A DNA stretch of 16,974 bases from Clostridiaceae bacterium. Its GTDB lineage: Bacteria; Bacillota; Clostridia; Oscillospirales; Acutalibacteraceae. A model generated the notes under the pieces. It had not been told where the DNA came from. It saw only the letters and a program-made list of their open reading frames with translations, and searched no databases. Numbering within the stretch: the first letter of the stretch is position 1; each line of letters opens with the position of its first letter. This document shows, piece by piece, positions 1-7,807 of this stretch. The stretch is taken from the NCBI GenBank assembly GCA_016297555.1, contig JAEDGK010000036.1, positions 1 through 16,974 on the forward strand. Reading direction: 5' to 3'. The position numbers were made by a program, and so were the translations under genes.

Positions 1-933
1 ATAATAAGAGCCGAAGCTGTCTTTATCTCTGTTATAAACGCCAACCTCTCCGCCGTTGGTGATGAGATAATTGCCTTTCCAAATCTGAATCATCCACTCA
101 CGGTCTGCATAATCGAACTTGAAGCGGCGCGTTATATAGTTCCACATAGGCATTATGCCTGCGGCAACATCATACATAAGGCAGAAGCCGTAATCTCTCA
201 TCCAAGCATTTATTGTGGCATAAACCATCATTTCCGGAAGCGAGAAATCAAAGCCGAGACCGACAAGACCTTCGCCGTCCTTATAGCCGCACCAACCGGT
301 TTCGGTATTAATCAGAATGTGCGGACGCATAAGCTCTGTGCCGCCGTCTCTGAAAGTAACGCGTAGCCTGACTTCATAAACATTAGGCTCGTCGGTAGGC
401 TCGGCATATATCTCGCATTTATCCATTATGCTCAGATATGCGCCGAGGAAGAAGCATATCTTTGAAAGGAAATCATTTCCTTCATTATGATATTCATCGC
501 GCTTATTATACATCTGCTCTCTGAACTCTGCTGTATCGATATCAAAAACCGCAACAGTAAGCTCGGCAACTTGCTTTGTTTCGGGAAGATGAGTCATAAG
601 CGCCACGATATCAAGCCCGCAGTTTTCATAAATGTAATTGCAGGACTCGGTAACAATCTCATCAACCTCAACATTAAAATACTGCCTCGGAGCTGTACCC
701 TGACCTGTAATCAGGCGAATAGCATTTGATACAACGGAGCAGATTTTCAAAAACTGTGCCGTTGTAAATACGGGATAACCTTCCTCCCAAAGCTTTGACT
801 TATATTCGCTGAGACTTGAATACTGCGGTCTCGAAGTCTGGATATCAACGCTGCTTGCCGCAGCAGGAAGGCAGGCACTTGCCGCAATGACTATTGCAAT
901 TAAAAGCGCAATTATCCTTTTAAGCGATTTCAA
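1..933 (-). CDS. Secreted DUF4474-like protein, C-terminus cut by window edge
   Basis: The frame is open for 311 codons from a TTG start (complement 931-933) to the left edge, so the C-terminus is missing. TTG is chosen because a GGGGG ribosome site lies exactly 8 nt upstream and a near-consensus promoter lies just beyond. Residues 1-27 form a signal peptide (KSLKR, a hydrophobic core, then PAAASS), so the product is exported; the Cys near residue 21 does not make a good lipobox. The middle (about 40-220) is helix-rich and unrecognised. From about residue 226 the protein resembles DUF4474: a GFDFSLPEMM segment, RDYGFCLMYD, then WMIQIWKGNY and TNGGEVGVYN, which are the hallmark strings of that family as I remember it. 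DUF4474 has no established function. The gene follows the GH3/hydrolase operon on the same strand but has its own promoter. Confidence 0.85.
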   Translation of the reverse strand, partial: MKSLKRIIALLIAIVIAASACLPAAASSVDIQTSRPQYSSLSEYKSKLWEEGYPVFTTAQFLKICSVVSNAIRLITGQGTAPRQYFNVEVDEIVTESCNYIYENCGLDIVALMTHLPETKQVAELTVAVFDIDTAEFREQMYNKRDEYHNEGNDFLSKICFFLGAYLSIMDKCEIYAEPTDEPNVYEVRLRVTFRDGGTELMRPHILINTETGWCGYKDGEGLVGLGFDFSLPEMMVYATINAWMRDYGFCLMYDVAAGIMPMWNYITRRFKFDYADREWMIQIWKGNYLITNGGEVGVYNRDKDSFGSYY

Positions 934-941
934 TAAAATAA

Positions 942-946
942 CCCCC
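942..946 (-). promoter_or_regulatory. Ribosome binding site GGGGG deciding a TTG start
   Basis: A run of five G on the minus strand, 8 nt before TTG at 933. GGGGG can pair with the anti-Shine-Dalgarno CCUCC through one G-U wobble. No ATG in this frame is close by, so this site decides the start. Confidence 0.65.
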
Positions 947-975
947 ACAAAACTATAATAAAAGATTTATTCAGG

Positions 976-1004
976 ATTCTAACACAATTCAATAACAGTA
1001 TCAA
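976..1004 (-). promoter_or_regulatory. Sigma-A-type promoter for the DUF4474-like gene
   Basis: On the minus strand, TTGATA (999-1004), a 17-bp spacer and TAGAAT (976-981). Transcription should start near 968, giving a leader of about 35 nt before the TTG start at 933. Confidence 0.7.
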
Positions 1005-1032
1005 CAGACAGTTTTATGTATTTAACTGTCTG
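1005..1032 (-). other. Inverted repeat abutting the -35 box (operator or weak terminator)
   Basis: CAGACAGTT at 1005-1013 and AACTGTCTG at 1024-1032 form a perfect 9-bp stem with a 10-nt loop. It lies between the hydrolase stop (1087) and the promoter at 976-1004, and directly touches that promoter's -35 box. Neither strand has a proper T-run after the stem, so a classical intrinsic terminator is doubtful. An operator for the DUF4474-like gene, or the 3' end hairpin of the GH3/hydrolase mRNA, are both possible. Strand is nominal because the element is symmetrical. Confidence 0.5.
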
Positions 1033-1086
1033 CTTTCTCTGACCGAACACGGCTATGATTAATAACCAAGCCGCTAAGGTGATTAA

Positions 1087-2655
1087 TCATTTACCAAGCT
1101 CCAACGCCTTTTGCTTAATCATTTCAAAAATACTTTTCAAAAGGTTAGAAAGCGCCTTAAAGAAAGATACATTCCACCTTTCGGTAGTATTCATATTTTC
1201 GGCAGTCATGGGCGAAATCGTTTTCGTTTCGCCGTTGAAAACAAGGTATTGCGGATATTCCGCGCTGCTGTTAACGGTAAAGCCTTTATTATTGACTATT
1301 TCACTAACCAAACCGTTAACGCATTTCGGGAAAGAAACATGGTTAAGATTTTTAATAAACCATGTTGTATCGGGCGATAAACAGGTTGATGCGTCAATCT
1401 GCTTATCGGGAGAAATGTATTTTTCTGTTCCGTTTGCCCGAGCTTTTTCAATATATTCACTGCTCAGAGTTTTGCCGACCAAAGCGGCTGTGGCTCCGAA
1501 AGAGGACTCTCTGACTGTAACAAGAGAATCAGACGCTTCATCGGAATTCTCGGTTACGGGAAGCGATTGCAAGCCGTATTTAACGATATTGGAAAACTCT
1601 ATCCCTCTTGCCGCCTGAGCCTTTGTGTTTTCGGCAAATTTAAGCTGAACATTGTTGTGGTAATTCTCTACTTTTTCAATAAGCTTTGAATATTCGGAAG
1701 TATCGGAGCCGTAAAAAACGGTTTCCATTGCTCGTGAATAATCGTCAATGCTGACCATGCTCCAATAAGCCGGGAATGTTCCGTAGCTTTCAATGAGAAC
1801 TCTGGGCATAATGTCAAGATAAATATCTTTAAAAACATTGTTGACCGCCCAGCAGGCAAGGTCAAGCCCGTAAGTCTTATTAAGCAGAGTAACAAATGCG
1901 CGCAGAAAATCCATAACGCAATCGTCAACATCAAGGTTTATATCGTAGATATATCGATTAATACCGTCAGAGTGAAGATATAATTCACCCGTAAAAGCCT
2001 TGCTGCACTGAGTTGCGCCGTAAACCGCACTGCAATAATGAATAACATCGCTGACATATTCGCCGTCATACTTCTGCATATATGCGGCAACTATGTTGGA
2101 GCCGAGGCAGCGACCGTAAAGTGCAACCTTTTCGGCTCCGGTTACATAGAGAACATCTTCAATGTATTGATGAAGCTTATCGGCCGTTGCAAGCGGATCC
2201 AAACGCCAATCATAATTAAACTCATAATCGTTTATCTTATATTTGCCGTTTTTCTGCTTATCTTTTAATTCTTCGCGCGACCATGACCAGTCAACCGTGC
2301 TTCCGTCGCTCGCCTCACCGTTTTTATCAAGACCCATTTTGCTGAAAAGCGGTGAAACACATTCGTAAAGCACATCGCAGAATTCATCCCACTGCTGAGT
2401 AAAAAATGCTTTTGCAAAAACAGGAAGAAATACCTTAGCCTTTTCATTGATATAGTTTTCGGGTATCTGAACGGGATAAAGTATTTCCTTCTCCCCTGCA
2501 TCATTATATCGGTAAATCGTTGAGCCTGTTCCGAGAACATGAACAACGGGGATATCCGCCGCATCTTCCGCGGCAAAAGAAACAGGAGCAGCGCACAGCA
2601 CGCAGGTCATCAGAACGGCTGTGCAAAGAAGCATTGATATCAGCCTTTTAAACAT
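1087..2655 (-). CDS. Secreted alpha/beta hydrolase, LCAT-like, with Cys in the nucleophile elbow
   Basis: 522 residues. I chose the ATG at 2655 because GGGGG sits 8 nt upstream; an in-frame TTG at 2670 overlaps that site and is unlikely. Residues 1-28 are a signal peptide (MFKRLISMLLC, hydrophobic core, SFAAE), so the enzyme acts outside the membrane. An early strand IPVVHVLGTG (35-44) fits the oxyanion-loop strand of lipase-like alpha/beta hydrolases, and INDYEFNYDWRLDP (141-154) matches the DWR region of lecithin:cholesterol acyltransferase-like lipases. The elbow reads LYGRCLGS (179-186): Cys183 stands where Ser is usual in GxSxG. A likely catalytic His is His439 in KNLNHVSF, with Asp421 or Asp429 as acid candidates. 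After about 490 there is an amphipathic tail (FFKALSNLLKSIFEMIKQK). Substrate is unknown; esterase, lipase, acyltransferase or amidase are all open. It is the second gene of the GH3 operon. Confidence 0.85.
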   Translation of the reverse strand: MFKRLISMLLCTAVLMTCVLCAAPVSFAAEDAADIPVVHVLGTGSTIYRYNDAGEKEILYPVQIPENYINEKAKVFLPVFAKAFFTQQWDEFCDVLYECVSPLFSKMGLDKNGEASDGSTVDWSWSREELKDKQKNGKYKINDYEFNYDWRLDPLATADKLHQYIEDVLYVTGAEKVALYGRCLGSNIVAAYMQKYDGEYVSDVIHYCSAVYGATQCSKAFTGELYLHSDGINRYIYDINLDVDDCVMDFLRAFVTLLNKTYGLDLACWAVNNVFKDIYLDIMPRVLIESYGTFPAYWSMVSIDDYSRAMETVFYGSDTSEYSKLIEKVENYHNNVQLKFAENTKAQAARGIEFSNIVKYGLQSLPVTENSDEASDSLVTVRESSFGATAALVGKTLSSEYIEKARANGTEKYISPDKQIDASTCLSPDTTWFIKNLNHVSFPKCVNGLVSEIVNNKGFTVNSSAEYPQYLVFNGETKTISPMTAENMNTTERWNVSFFKALSNLLKSIFEMIKQKALELGK

Positions 2656-2663
2656 TGTATCGT

Positions 2664-2668
2664 CCCCC
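2664..2668 (-). promoter_or_regulatory. Ribosome binding site GGGGG for the Cys-hydrolase
   Basis: Five G on the minus strand, 8 nt before ATG at 2655, inside the 23-bp gap after the GH3-family stop. It selects ATG 2655 over the overlapping TTG at 2670. Confidence 0.65.
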
Positions 2669-2678
2669 AAATGAATGA

Positions 2679-4430
2679 TTATTTGTTTGCTGTTGGCTTA
2701 TAGGGAAGCTCTGTTTCGGTTGCAACATGAGAGAAGAAGAAATCGCATCTCTCGGGAGAATTAAGAACGGTTACGGGCTTAATCTGATTGAGAATAACGC
2801 CCTTGTTACGCAGGGATTCTCTGTAATCCCAATATGTTTTTTCTTTGAGGAACAGAACTTCAGGTCTGTTAAGCATACCCCAGCGTCTGTATTTAAAATA
2901 CTTTTCATTGACATTCTTAAGCTCTTCATCAAGAACATCAATGTATTTCTGCCTGTCCTCCTCGGAAACGGGAGTCTTGGGCTCGGCAAGCATACAGTAA
3001 CGCGGCGGCTTGGTTGAATAGTCGGCATAGAAGCTGTGACCGACAAACTCATTGCCCATCTTCTTAGCTGTTTCACTTGCTACGAAATCAACCATCTGAG
3101 TTGTTGTTTTTTCATTTGCAACATTAAGGCTGAGATTTCTTCTGTAAAGCAGCTCAACTCTCGGAGTGTTGTTATACATCTTTGTAACGCAAACAACATC
3201 TTCAATTCTGTATCTGTAAAGTCCCGAGAAATTGGTGACGATAATCTCATATTTCTTGCCGATTTCAAGGTCTGAGATAAGCAGAGGCTTTACATTCTCA
3301 TCGCCGTCCTCCGCATCATCATCAACGGGAAGAAATTCAAAGAAAATGCAGTGAGGAAGCAAAACGCCGTCATTAACATCAAGCTCGGTAGGCATGGCAA
3401 AGAAGCCCTCGGCGGCGGCATAGCCCATATTGTGGAGAGGAACATCATAGCCGATGGATCTGCGGAGCTTTTCAACATAAACTTTGAGGTTTGCGCCTAC
3501 CATTCCGTAAGCCCATGTGAGCTTGGGCCAAATGCGCGGAGCAATGGGAGTGTCAAAGCCCTTTTCAAACTCTCTGCGAAGCTCTGCTGCGCGCCTGGGA
3601 TTGGGCTTAAACTTCTTGGAATACTTTGCATAAAGCTCGGGTGTAATTTTAATATTGGGGTTGATAATACCCTTTTCGATATCGTCGCAGAGCATTTCCC
3701 AATTTTCTTCAAGGTAATCAAACATTGTTGTAAGCAAAGTAACAACAATGGAGCCGAGATAGCTTACATTTCTGTTTTCAAGAGCAAAACGAAGCTGGAG
3801 ATATGAGGTATCAAGAAGCTCCTCGTGCTCGGGGAAAAGGAGTGACGCGGGAGATGTGCAGAAAGTGGGAATAAGATATTTAAGATATGAAACGGGAATC
3901 TGAGCCGCGCCGTTGCACTGCTTGCCGTCATCAAGCTCGTGACCGGAAAGAACCATAACCAACGGACCCATCTGAGCGGGCATTCTGACGCCCTTAACCT
4001 TTTTAAGATAATGAGCCGCAGTAGCGACCGAGCATGAAAATCCGATGCACTGCATATTCCAAAGGTCTTTAATTGACTTTGGCAGAATTTTCGGCTTGCC
4101 GACGCTGCCCGAAGACGAACAATATCTTATATTCGGACCGGTAAACATAAGATTCTTTTCTTTGTTCTGAATCATTCTGTCAACATAAGGCTCGTAATCG
4201 GCATATGTTGTGATAGGCACTTTTTCCTGAAACTCAGCTATGGAATGGATATCCTTGAAATTATATTTCTTTCCGAGCTCACAGTTCTTGTTTCTGCTGA
4301 GTATCTTTTTAAGAGTCATTTCCTGAGCCTTCATGGGATTCTTTGTGTAATGCTCTATTTCCAAAAGAGATACATCGCCAAGCAAAACGCCTAAATCTGA
4401 AAACGGCATGGTAAAATCACATCCAATCAT
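2679..4430 (-). CDS. GH3-family acyl-acid amido synthetase-like adenylating enzyme
   Basis: 583 residues, no signal peptide or membrane helix, so cytoplasmic. It matches the GH3 family, which activates an acyl acid with ATP to an acyl-adenylate and, in plants, couples it to an amino acid. Visible ATP/AMP motifs in order: the phosphate loop YCSSSGSVGKPKILP (103-117); MGYAAAEGFF (335-344), the counterpart of the Y-x-x-x-E motif; GLYRYRIEDVV (403-413), whose Asp should hold the ribose; and RRNLSLNVANEKTT (430-443). The C-terminal 130 residues fit the mobile small domain. The length is normal for the family. Start: ATG 4430 is only about 16 nt after the predicted transcription start, and ATG 4409 (MPFSDLG) aligns well with bacterial relatives as I remember them; both have weak ribosome sites. 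It opens the operon with the secreted Cys-hydrolase. Acyl substrate and amine partner cannot be told from sequence. Confidence 0.9.
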   Translation of the reverse strand: MIGCDFTMPFSDLGVLLGDVSLLEIEHYTKNPMKAQEMTLKKILSRNKNCELGKKYNFKDIHSIAEFQEKVPITTYADYEPYVDRMIQNKEKNLMFTGPNIRYCSSSGSVGKPKILPKSIKDLWNMQCIGFSCSVATAAHYLKKVKGVRMPAQMGPLVMVLSGHELDDGKQCNGAAQIPVSYLKYLIPTFCTSPASLLFPEHEELLDTSYLQLRFALENRNVSYLGSIVVTLLTTMFDYLEENWEMLCDDIEKGIINPNIKITPELYAKYSKKFKPNPRRAAELRREFEKGFDTPIAPRIWPKLTWAYGMVGANLKVYVEKLRRSIGYDVPLHNMGYAAAEGFFAMPTELDVNDGVLLPHCIFFEFLPVDDDAEDGDENVKPLLISDLEIGKKYEIIVTNFSGLYRYRIEDVVCVTKMYNNTPRVELLYRRNLSLNVANEKTTTQMVDFVASETAKKMGNEFVGHSFYADYSTKPPRYCMLAEPKTPVSEEDRQKYIDVLDEELKNVNEKYFKYRRWGMLNRPEVLFLKEKTYWDYRESLRNKGVILNQIKPVTVLNSPERCDFFFSHVATETELPYKPTANK

Positions 4431-4452
4431 TAATTTTTAATAACCCTGAGAT

Positions 4453-4481
4453 ATTATAACAGCAGACAGTGCTAAAATCAA
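4453..4481 (-). promoter_or_regulatory. Sigma-A-type promoter of the GH3/hydrolase operon
   Basis: On the minus strand, TTGATT (4476-4481), a 17-bp spacer and a perfect TATAAT (4453-4458). The predicted start near 4446 leaves a very short leader to ATG 4430 and a more usual one to ATG 4409. The spacer holds ACTGTCTG, the same octamer as in the inverted repeat at 1005-1032. Confidence 0.75.
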
Positions 4482-4534
4482 TAGCATATGTGAACAAAAA
4501 AGGCATAAAAGTGCATACAATAGAAACAATTTGT

Positions 4535-4580
4535 CCAAAAAATACGGCTCAGCACACCGTTTTGGAGTTACTGAGCCGCA
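4535..4580 (-). terminator. Intrinsic terminator of the GntR/ABC operon
   Basis: CGGCTCAG (4545-4552) and CTGAGCCG (4571-4578) form an 8-bp GC-rich stem with an 18-nt loop. On the minus strand the stem is followed by TATTTTTT. It begins 14 bp after the permease stop at 4594 and separates this operon from the GH3 promoter. Confidence 0.75.
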
Positions 4581-4593
4581 TTTTACGCGATTA

Positions 4594-6933
4594 TTAATTA
4601 TTTACTATATTCTCGGGAGCGTAGCCGTAAGTGCATGAGCCGTCATCAAAAGTAAGCTTGACATACTTGCCGTTGAAGCAATCAAGGGTGACCATTCTGA
4701 TGCTCTCGGCATATTTTTTTGCCAGAGCGGCATCGGTTATTTCAACCGAGGTCTTGCCCAATGGCTTTGGTTTTGCCGAAATCGAGTAATCGTTAACATT
4801 TGTTTTGCCGTCATACCAGAAACCGTTAAGCATTGTAGTTTTATATGACAAATAATATGATTCGGGCTTTTCATCACCAAAAGTCCATATTTCAACCTTA
4901 ACCGGCTCTTTGGCATTATTAAAATATCCTAAGCAGCCCTTTTCTTCAATAAGCTTAACCGTTTCGGACATACTTTCATAAACAGGAACGGTAACTGTCA
5001 TATCACTCTGAGAAACAAATTTAAGCTGAGAATTAAGATTTTTTGACTCTTCCGCGCAAGAAGCATCAACCGATTCGACGGGAACAAGGCAGATATATCC
5101 CAATATCGGTGAAGAAGTGTTGAAATTAAGCGGAAGCCTGTTTTCATTAATATCTTTCTTTATAGCTTCAACAAGTTCAATCCGTGTATAAGAATCGTTC
5201 ATCTCCGCAACGCTGCTGACTGCCGTAAAATTCGGCGAGGCAAACGATACAATACCGTTTTCATTGCTGAAAAACTGTTTCAAAGAATCGGCGACACATT
5301 TTTTATAGTCTTCCGTTGCGGTGAGCTCCGAAAGCTTTGCAAGGATTTCATCGGTTGCATAGTTATACATTCTCTCAAATTCAGAACCGTCTTTCAGATA
5401 ATAAACAATTCTTACCGGACACGAAACCGTCCTTTTGCCGAATTCGCGCCTCATAGCATCGAAATCTGTGCTTATATGCTCAATATCAATATACATTTTA
5501 TGGATCTCGGTCACAAGCTCGATATCTTCATCGGTTACAAGCATCGGAGTTCCGTAGCTTGCTGTTTTAAGAGCTATATCCGCAGTTACACCATTCTCCA
5601 TGCTGAAAAATTCATAGTATCCGGTATTCACCCCGTGTGCTCCGGTCAAGGTGAGCCTGTCGCCCGTGCCGGTTGTAACGGCAACGCTTTTTATCTCCGA
5701 TACCTGAGGAATCTTTGAGGAATACCCGAAAAGTCCGCTTGCAAAAATAATAACCGCGGCCGTGAAAACTGCAAGCTGAATAGGATATTTCCAAAGATTC
5801 TTAACGAAAAGCTTAAAGCTTCTGAGCGAAACGAACTCCGCAATCGCATAGATTACAAATATTATCGCTGCGCCGAGCAGGAATGAAGCAAGCTTGTTGT
5901 TACTGACGGAAATCATATTGCTGCCCACAAAATCAATAACCATCATTGAAACCGTGAACGAGCAGATTCCCGTTAAAACAGCATTGGCACCGATAAAGCC
6001 GGCAATCTCGGTCTTGCGGCGTTTATGGAATACGGACGCAAGAACGGTAAAGCAGACAATTATTGCAATAATAACCGCTATCGGCAAAACCGACGGATTT
6101 TCAAACGCGTATTTATCTGCTGAGTTCATTCTTGAAAGAACGGCATAGTCATTAAGCTTGCCGGAACTGAAAAACAAGAGATTGTCTTTAACTGCCGCAA
6201 ACAATTCCTTTGTTTCATATTCGGCATTGCTGTTGATGAACTCTGCATAAAAATAACCGTTTGAATAAGGCGAGCCGTAAATCAAGCTTTTGAAAAGGAA
6301 GGTCAAAAACGATTCCGTTATGCTCGGCAGGAATGTGAGAATAACGCCGAAAATCCCCGCTTCAATCGCAGTTCCCACGCAGCAGCAGACCATCGCCGTA
6401 ATCGAATAAGAATAGAGAATCATCAGAAGGAACGAAACCGTCAGATAAGCGGCGGAAATCCAAAGCTCTTTGCTGCTTCCGAAAACAGCAATATTGAGAA
6501 CAAGGTCAACCGCGGTCGGTATAACCACGGCCGCCGTCAGCATAAATGCGCCCGAAAGATATTTTGAAGCAAAAAGCGAGTTTCTCGATATTCCCATGCT
6601 GAAATATACATTGACAGATTTTTTTGTCATAAGATATTTAAACACGGAAACGGCATAGGCTGCACAGAGAACCACAATAACGATATCAAGCAGAGTTCCC
6701 ATATCTCCGGAATCTTCTGCGGCAAACATAAATTTTCTGTAATCCAAAAAATTCGCCAAATCCATCGGATTCTTTTTGGCATCAAGGTATGAGAGAACGG
6801 CATTCATTCCGCCGCAGAAAAGAAATTCATAGGCTGAAATAAACATAACCGCAAGCGGAATAAGCCAGTTTTTTGAGCAGTTTCTTAAAAATGTAAATCT
6901 GAACGGATTAACCGAAGATTTCTTTGAAGTCAT
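4594..6933 (-). CDS. ABC transporter permease (YtrC/D-like) with large C-terminal ectodomain
   Basis: 779 residues from ATG 6933, chosen because GGAGGG lies 8 nt upstream; longer in-frame starts would run deep into the ATPase gene. Nine hydrophobic helices are visible, at about 23-43, 80-102, 127-151, 158-186, 192-214, 282-303, 310-337, 349-370 and 383-403. After helix 2, TKKSVNVYFSMGISRNSLF is the typical segment of ABC-2 type permeases linked to YtrA-type regulators. Residues ~404-779 are a soluble, mixed alpha/beta domain that should lie outside the cell; it resembles the DUF6449-type C-terminal domain of such permeases, though I am unsure of that name. The gene overlaps the ATPase gene by 26 nt, so the two are translationally coupled and surely one transporter. 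The substrate is unknown; relatives act in envelope-stress or peptide-antibiotic resistance. Alternative: a half-permease needing a second subunit, though none is encoded here. Confidence 0.88.
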   Translation of the reverse strand: MTSKKSSVNPFRFTFLRNCSKNWLIPLAVMFISAYEFLFCGGMNAVLSYLDAKKNPMDLANFLDYRKFMFAAEDSGDMGTLLDIVIVVLCAAYAVSVFKYLMTKKSVNVYFSMGISRNSLFASKYLSGAFMLTAAVVIPTAVDLVLNIAVFGSSKELWISAAYLTVSFLLMILYSYSITAMVCCCVGTAIEAGIFGVILTFLPSITESFLTFLFKSLIYGSPYSNGYFYAEFINSNAEYETKELFAAVKDNLLFFSSGKLNDYAVLSRMNSADKYAFENPSVLPIAVIIAIIVCFTVLASVFHKRRKTEIAGFIGANAVLTGICSFTVSMMVIDFVGSNMISVSNNKLASFLLGAAIIFVIYAIAEFVSLRSFKLFVKNLWKYPIQLAVFTAAVIIFASGLFGYSSKIPQVSEIKSVAVTTGTGDRLTLTGAHGVNTGYYEFFSMENGVTADIALKTASYGTPMLVTDEDIELVTEIHKMYIDIEHISTDFDAMRREFGKRTVSCPVRIVYYLKDGSEFERMYNYATDEILAKLSELTATEDYKKCVADSLKQFFSNENGIVSFASPNFTAVSSVAEMNDSYTRIELVEAIKKDINENRLPLNFNTSSPILGYICLVPVESVDASCAEESKNLNSQLKFVSQSDMTVTVPVYESMSETVKLIEEKGCLGYFNNAKEPVKVEIWTFGDEKPESYYLSYKTTMLNGFWYDGKTNVNDYSISAKPKPLGKTSVEITDAALAKKYAESIRMVTLDCFNGKYVKLTFDDGSCTYGYAPENIVNN

Positions 6934-7807
6934 AGTCTGTTCCCTCCATTTCATCAAGGAATATTTCTTCAAGCGTCTGCGGGAATTTTTCAATCAGCAA
7001 AGGATTCAGCTCTTTGAGAATCGCCTCGTTTTCATCGGGATCACCCGCCATCGAGAGCGTGATTATCTTGCCGTCCTTGCTGAACTTTTTATAATTAATA
7101 TCCTTAAAATCTTCTTTTGTCTTATCTTCATTGAAAATAAGCCTGAATTTACATCTGCTGGCGCTTATATCGTCAACCGAGCAGTCAAGAACTATCTTTT
7201 TGCCGTTAATCAGCCCTATGTGGTCACAGATATCAGTCAGCTCGTGCAGATTATGCGAAGAGATAATAACGCTGCAATCAGTTTCGGCAACATATTCGAT
7301 TATCATATTGTTGACAAGACTGCGCTTCTGCGGGTCAAGCCCGTCAAAGCTTTCATCAAAAAGAATGATTTCGGGGCGTGAGGAAATAGCGAGAATAAGC
7401 TCCGCCTGCCTCTGCATTCCCTTTGAAAATGAGTTTATTTTTCCGCTTTTATCAAGCCCGAAAACCTTGCAAAGCTTTTCAAGAGTTGTAAAGCTGAAAT
7501 TAGGATAATATCCGGCATAAAACTTACCCATTTTTTCAATTGTTGAGTACGGCTCAAAATACAAATCGTCCGGCGCGAAAAACAGCCTGCTCTTTGCTTC
7601 GGCTGAATCAAAGGAATCAACGCCGTCAATCAGAACCTTTCCGTCGTCCGCTTTATAAACACCGCAAATTGTTTTGAGCAGTGTTGTTTTGCCTGCACCG
7701 TTATATCCGACAAGACCGTAAATGGAGCCTTTATCTACTTTAAAAGATAAGTTCTCAATCGCCGCAAATTTGCCGAATTTTTTGGTAACATTATTTACTT
7801 CAATCAT
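6908..7807 (-). CDS. ABC transporter ATP-binding protein (YtrB-like)
   Basis: 299 residues, cytoplasmic ATPase that powers the neighbouring permease. Walker A is GYNGAGKT (34-41), the signature is SFSKGMQRQ (126-134), Walker B plus catalytic Glu is IILFDE (147-152), the D-loop is GLDP (156-159), and the H-loop His is His185 in SSHNLHE. The usual Q-loop Gln is not seen: the segment reads FFAPDDLYF (76-84), which is common in YtrB/ABC-2 relatives controlled by GntR proteins. Residues ~215-299 form a short C-terminal extension. ATG 7807 overlaps the GntR stop in an ATGA arrangement, so translation is coupled. All core catalytic residues are present and the enzyme should be active. Confidence 0.95.
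   Translation of the reverse strand: MIEVNNVTKKFGKFAAIENLSFKVDKGSIYGLVGYNGAGKTTLLKTICGVYKADDGKVLIDGVDSFDSAEAKSRLFFAPDDLYFEPYSTIEKMGKFYAGYYPNFSFTTLEKLCKVFGLDKSGKINSFSKGMQRQAELILAISSRPEIILFDESFDGLDPQKRSLVNNMIIEYVAETDCSVIISSHNLHELTDICDHIGLINGKKIVLDCSVDDISASRCKFRLIFNEDKTKEDFKDINYKKFSKDGKIITLSMAGDPDENEAILKELNPLLIEKFPQTLEEIFLDEMEGTDYDFKEIFG
6942..6947 (-). promoter_or_regulatory. Ribosome binding site GGAGGG inside the ATPase gene, deciding the permease start
   Basis: GGAGGG on the minus strand, 8 nt before ATG 6933. It lies within the coding end of the ATPase gene and fixes the permease start at MTSKKSS. Confidence 0.8.

Noticed and set aside
1055..1618. 187-codon open frame on the plus strand
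   Set aside because: It lies opposite the secreted hydrolase, has no ribosome site, and its translation resembles no family. The minus-strand gene has a signal peptide and catalytic motifs.
3351..3806. 151-codon open frame on the plus strand
   Set aside because: It is the antisense shadow of the GH3-family gene, which has all its expected motifs.
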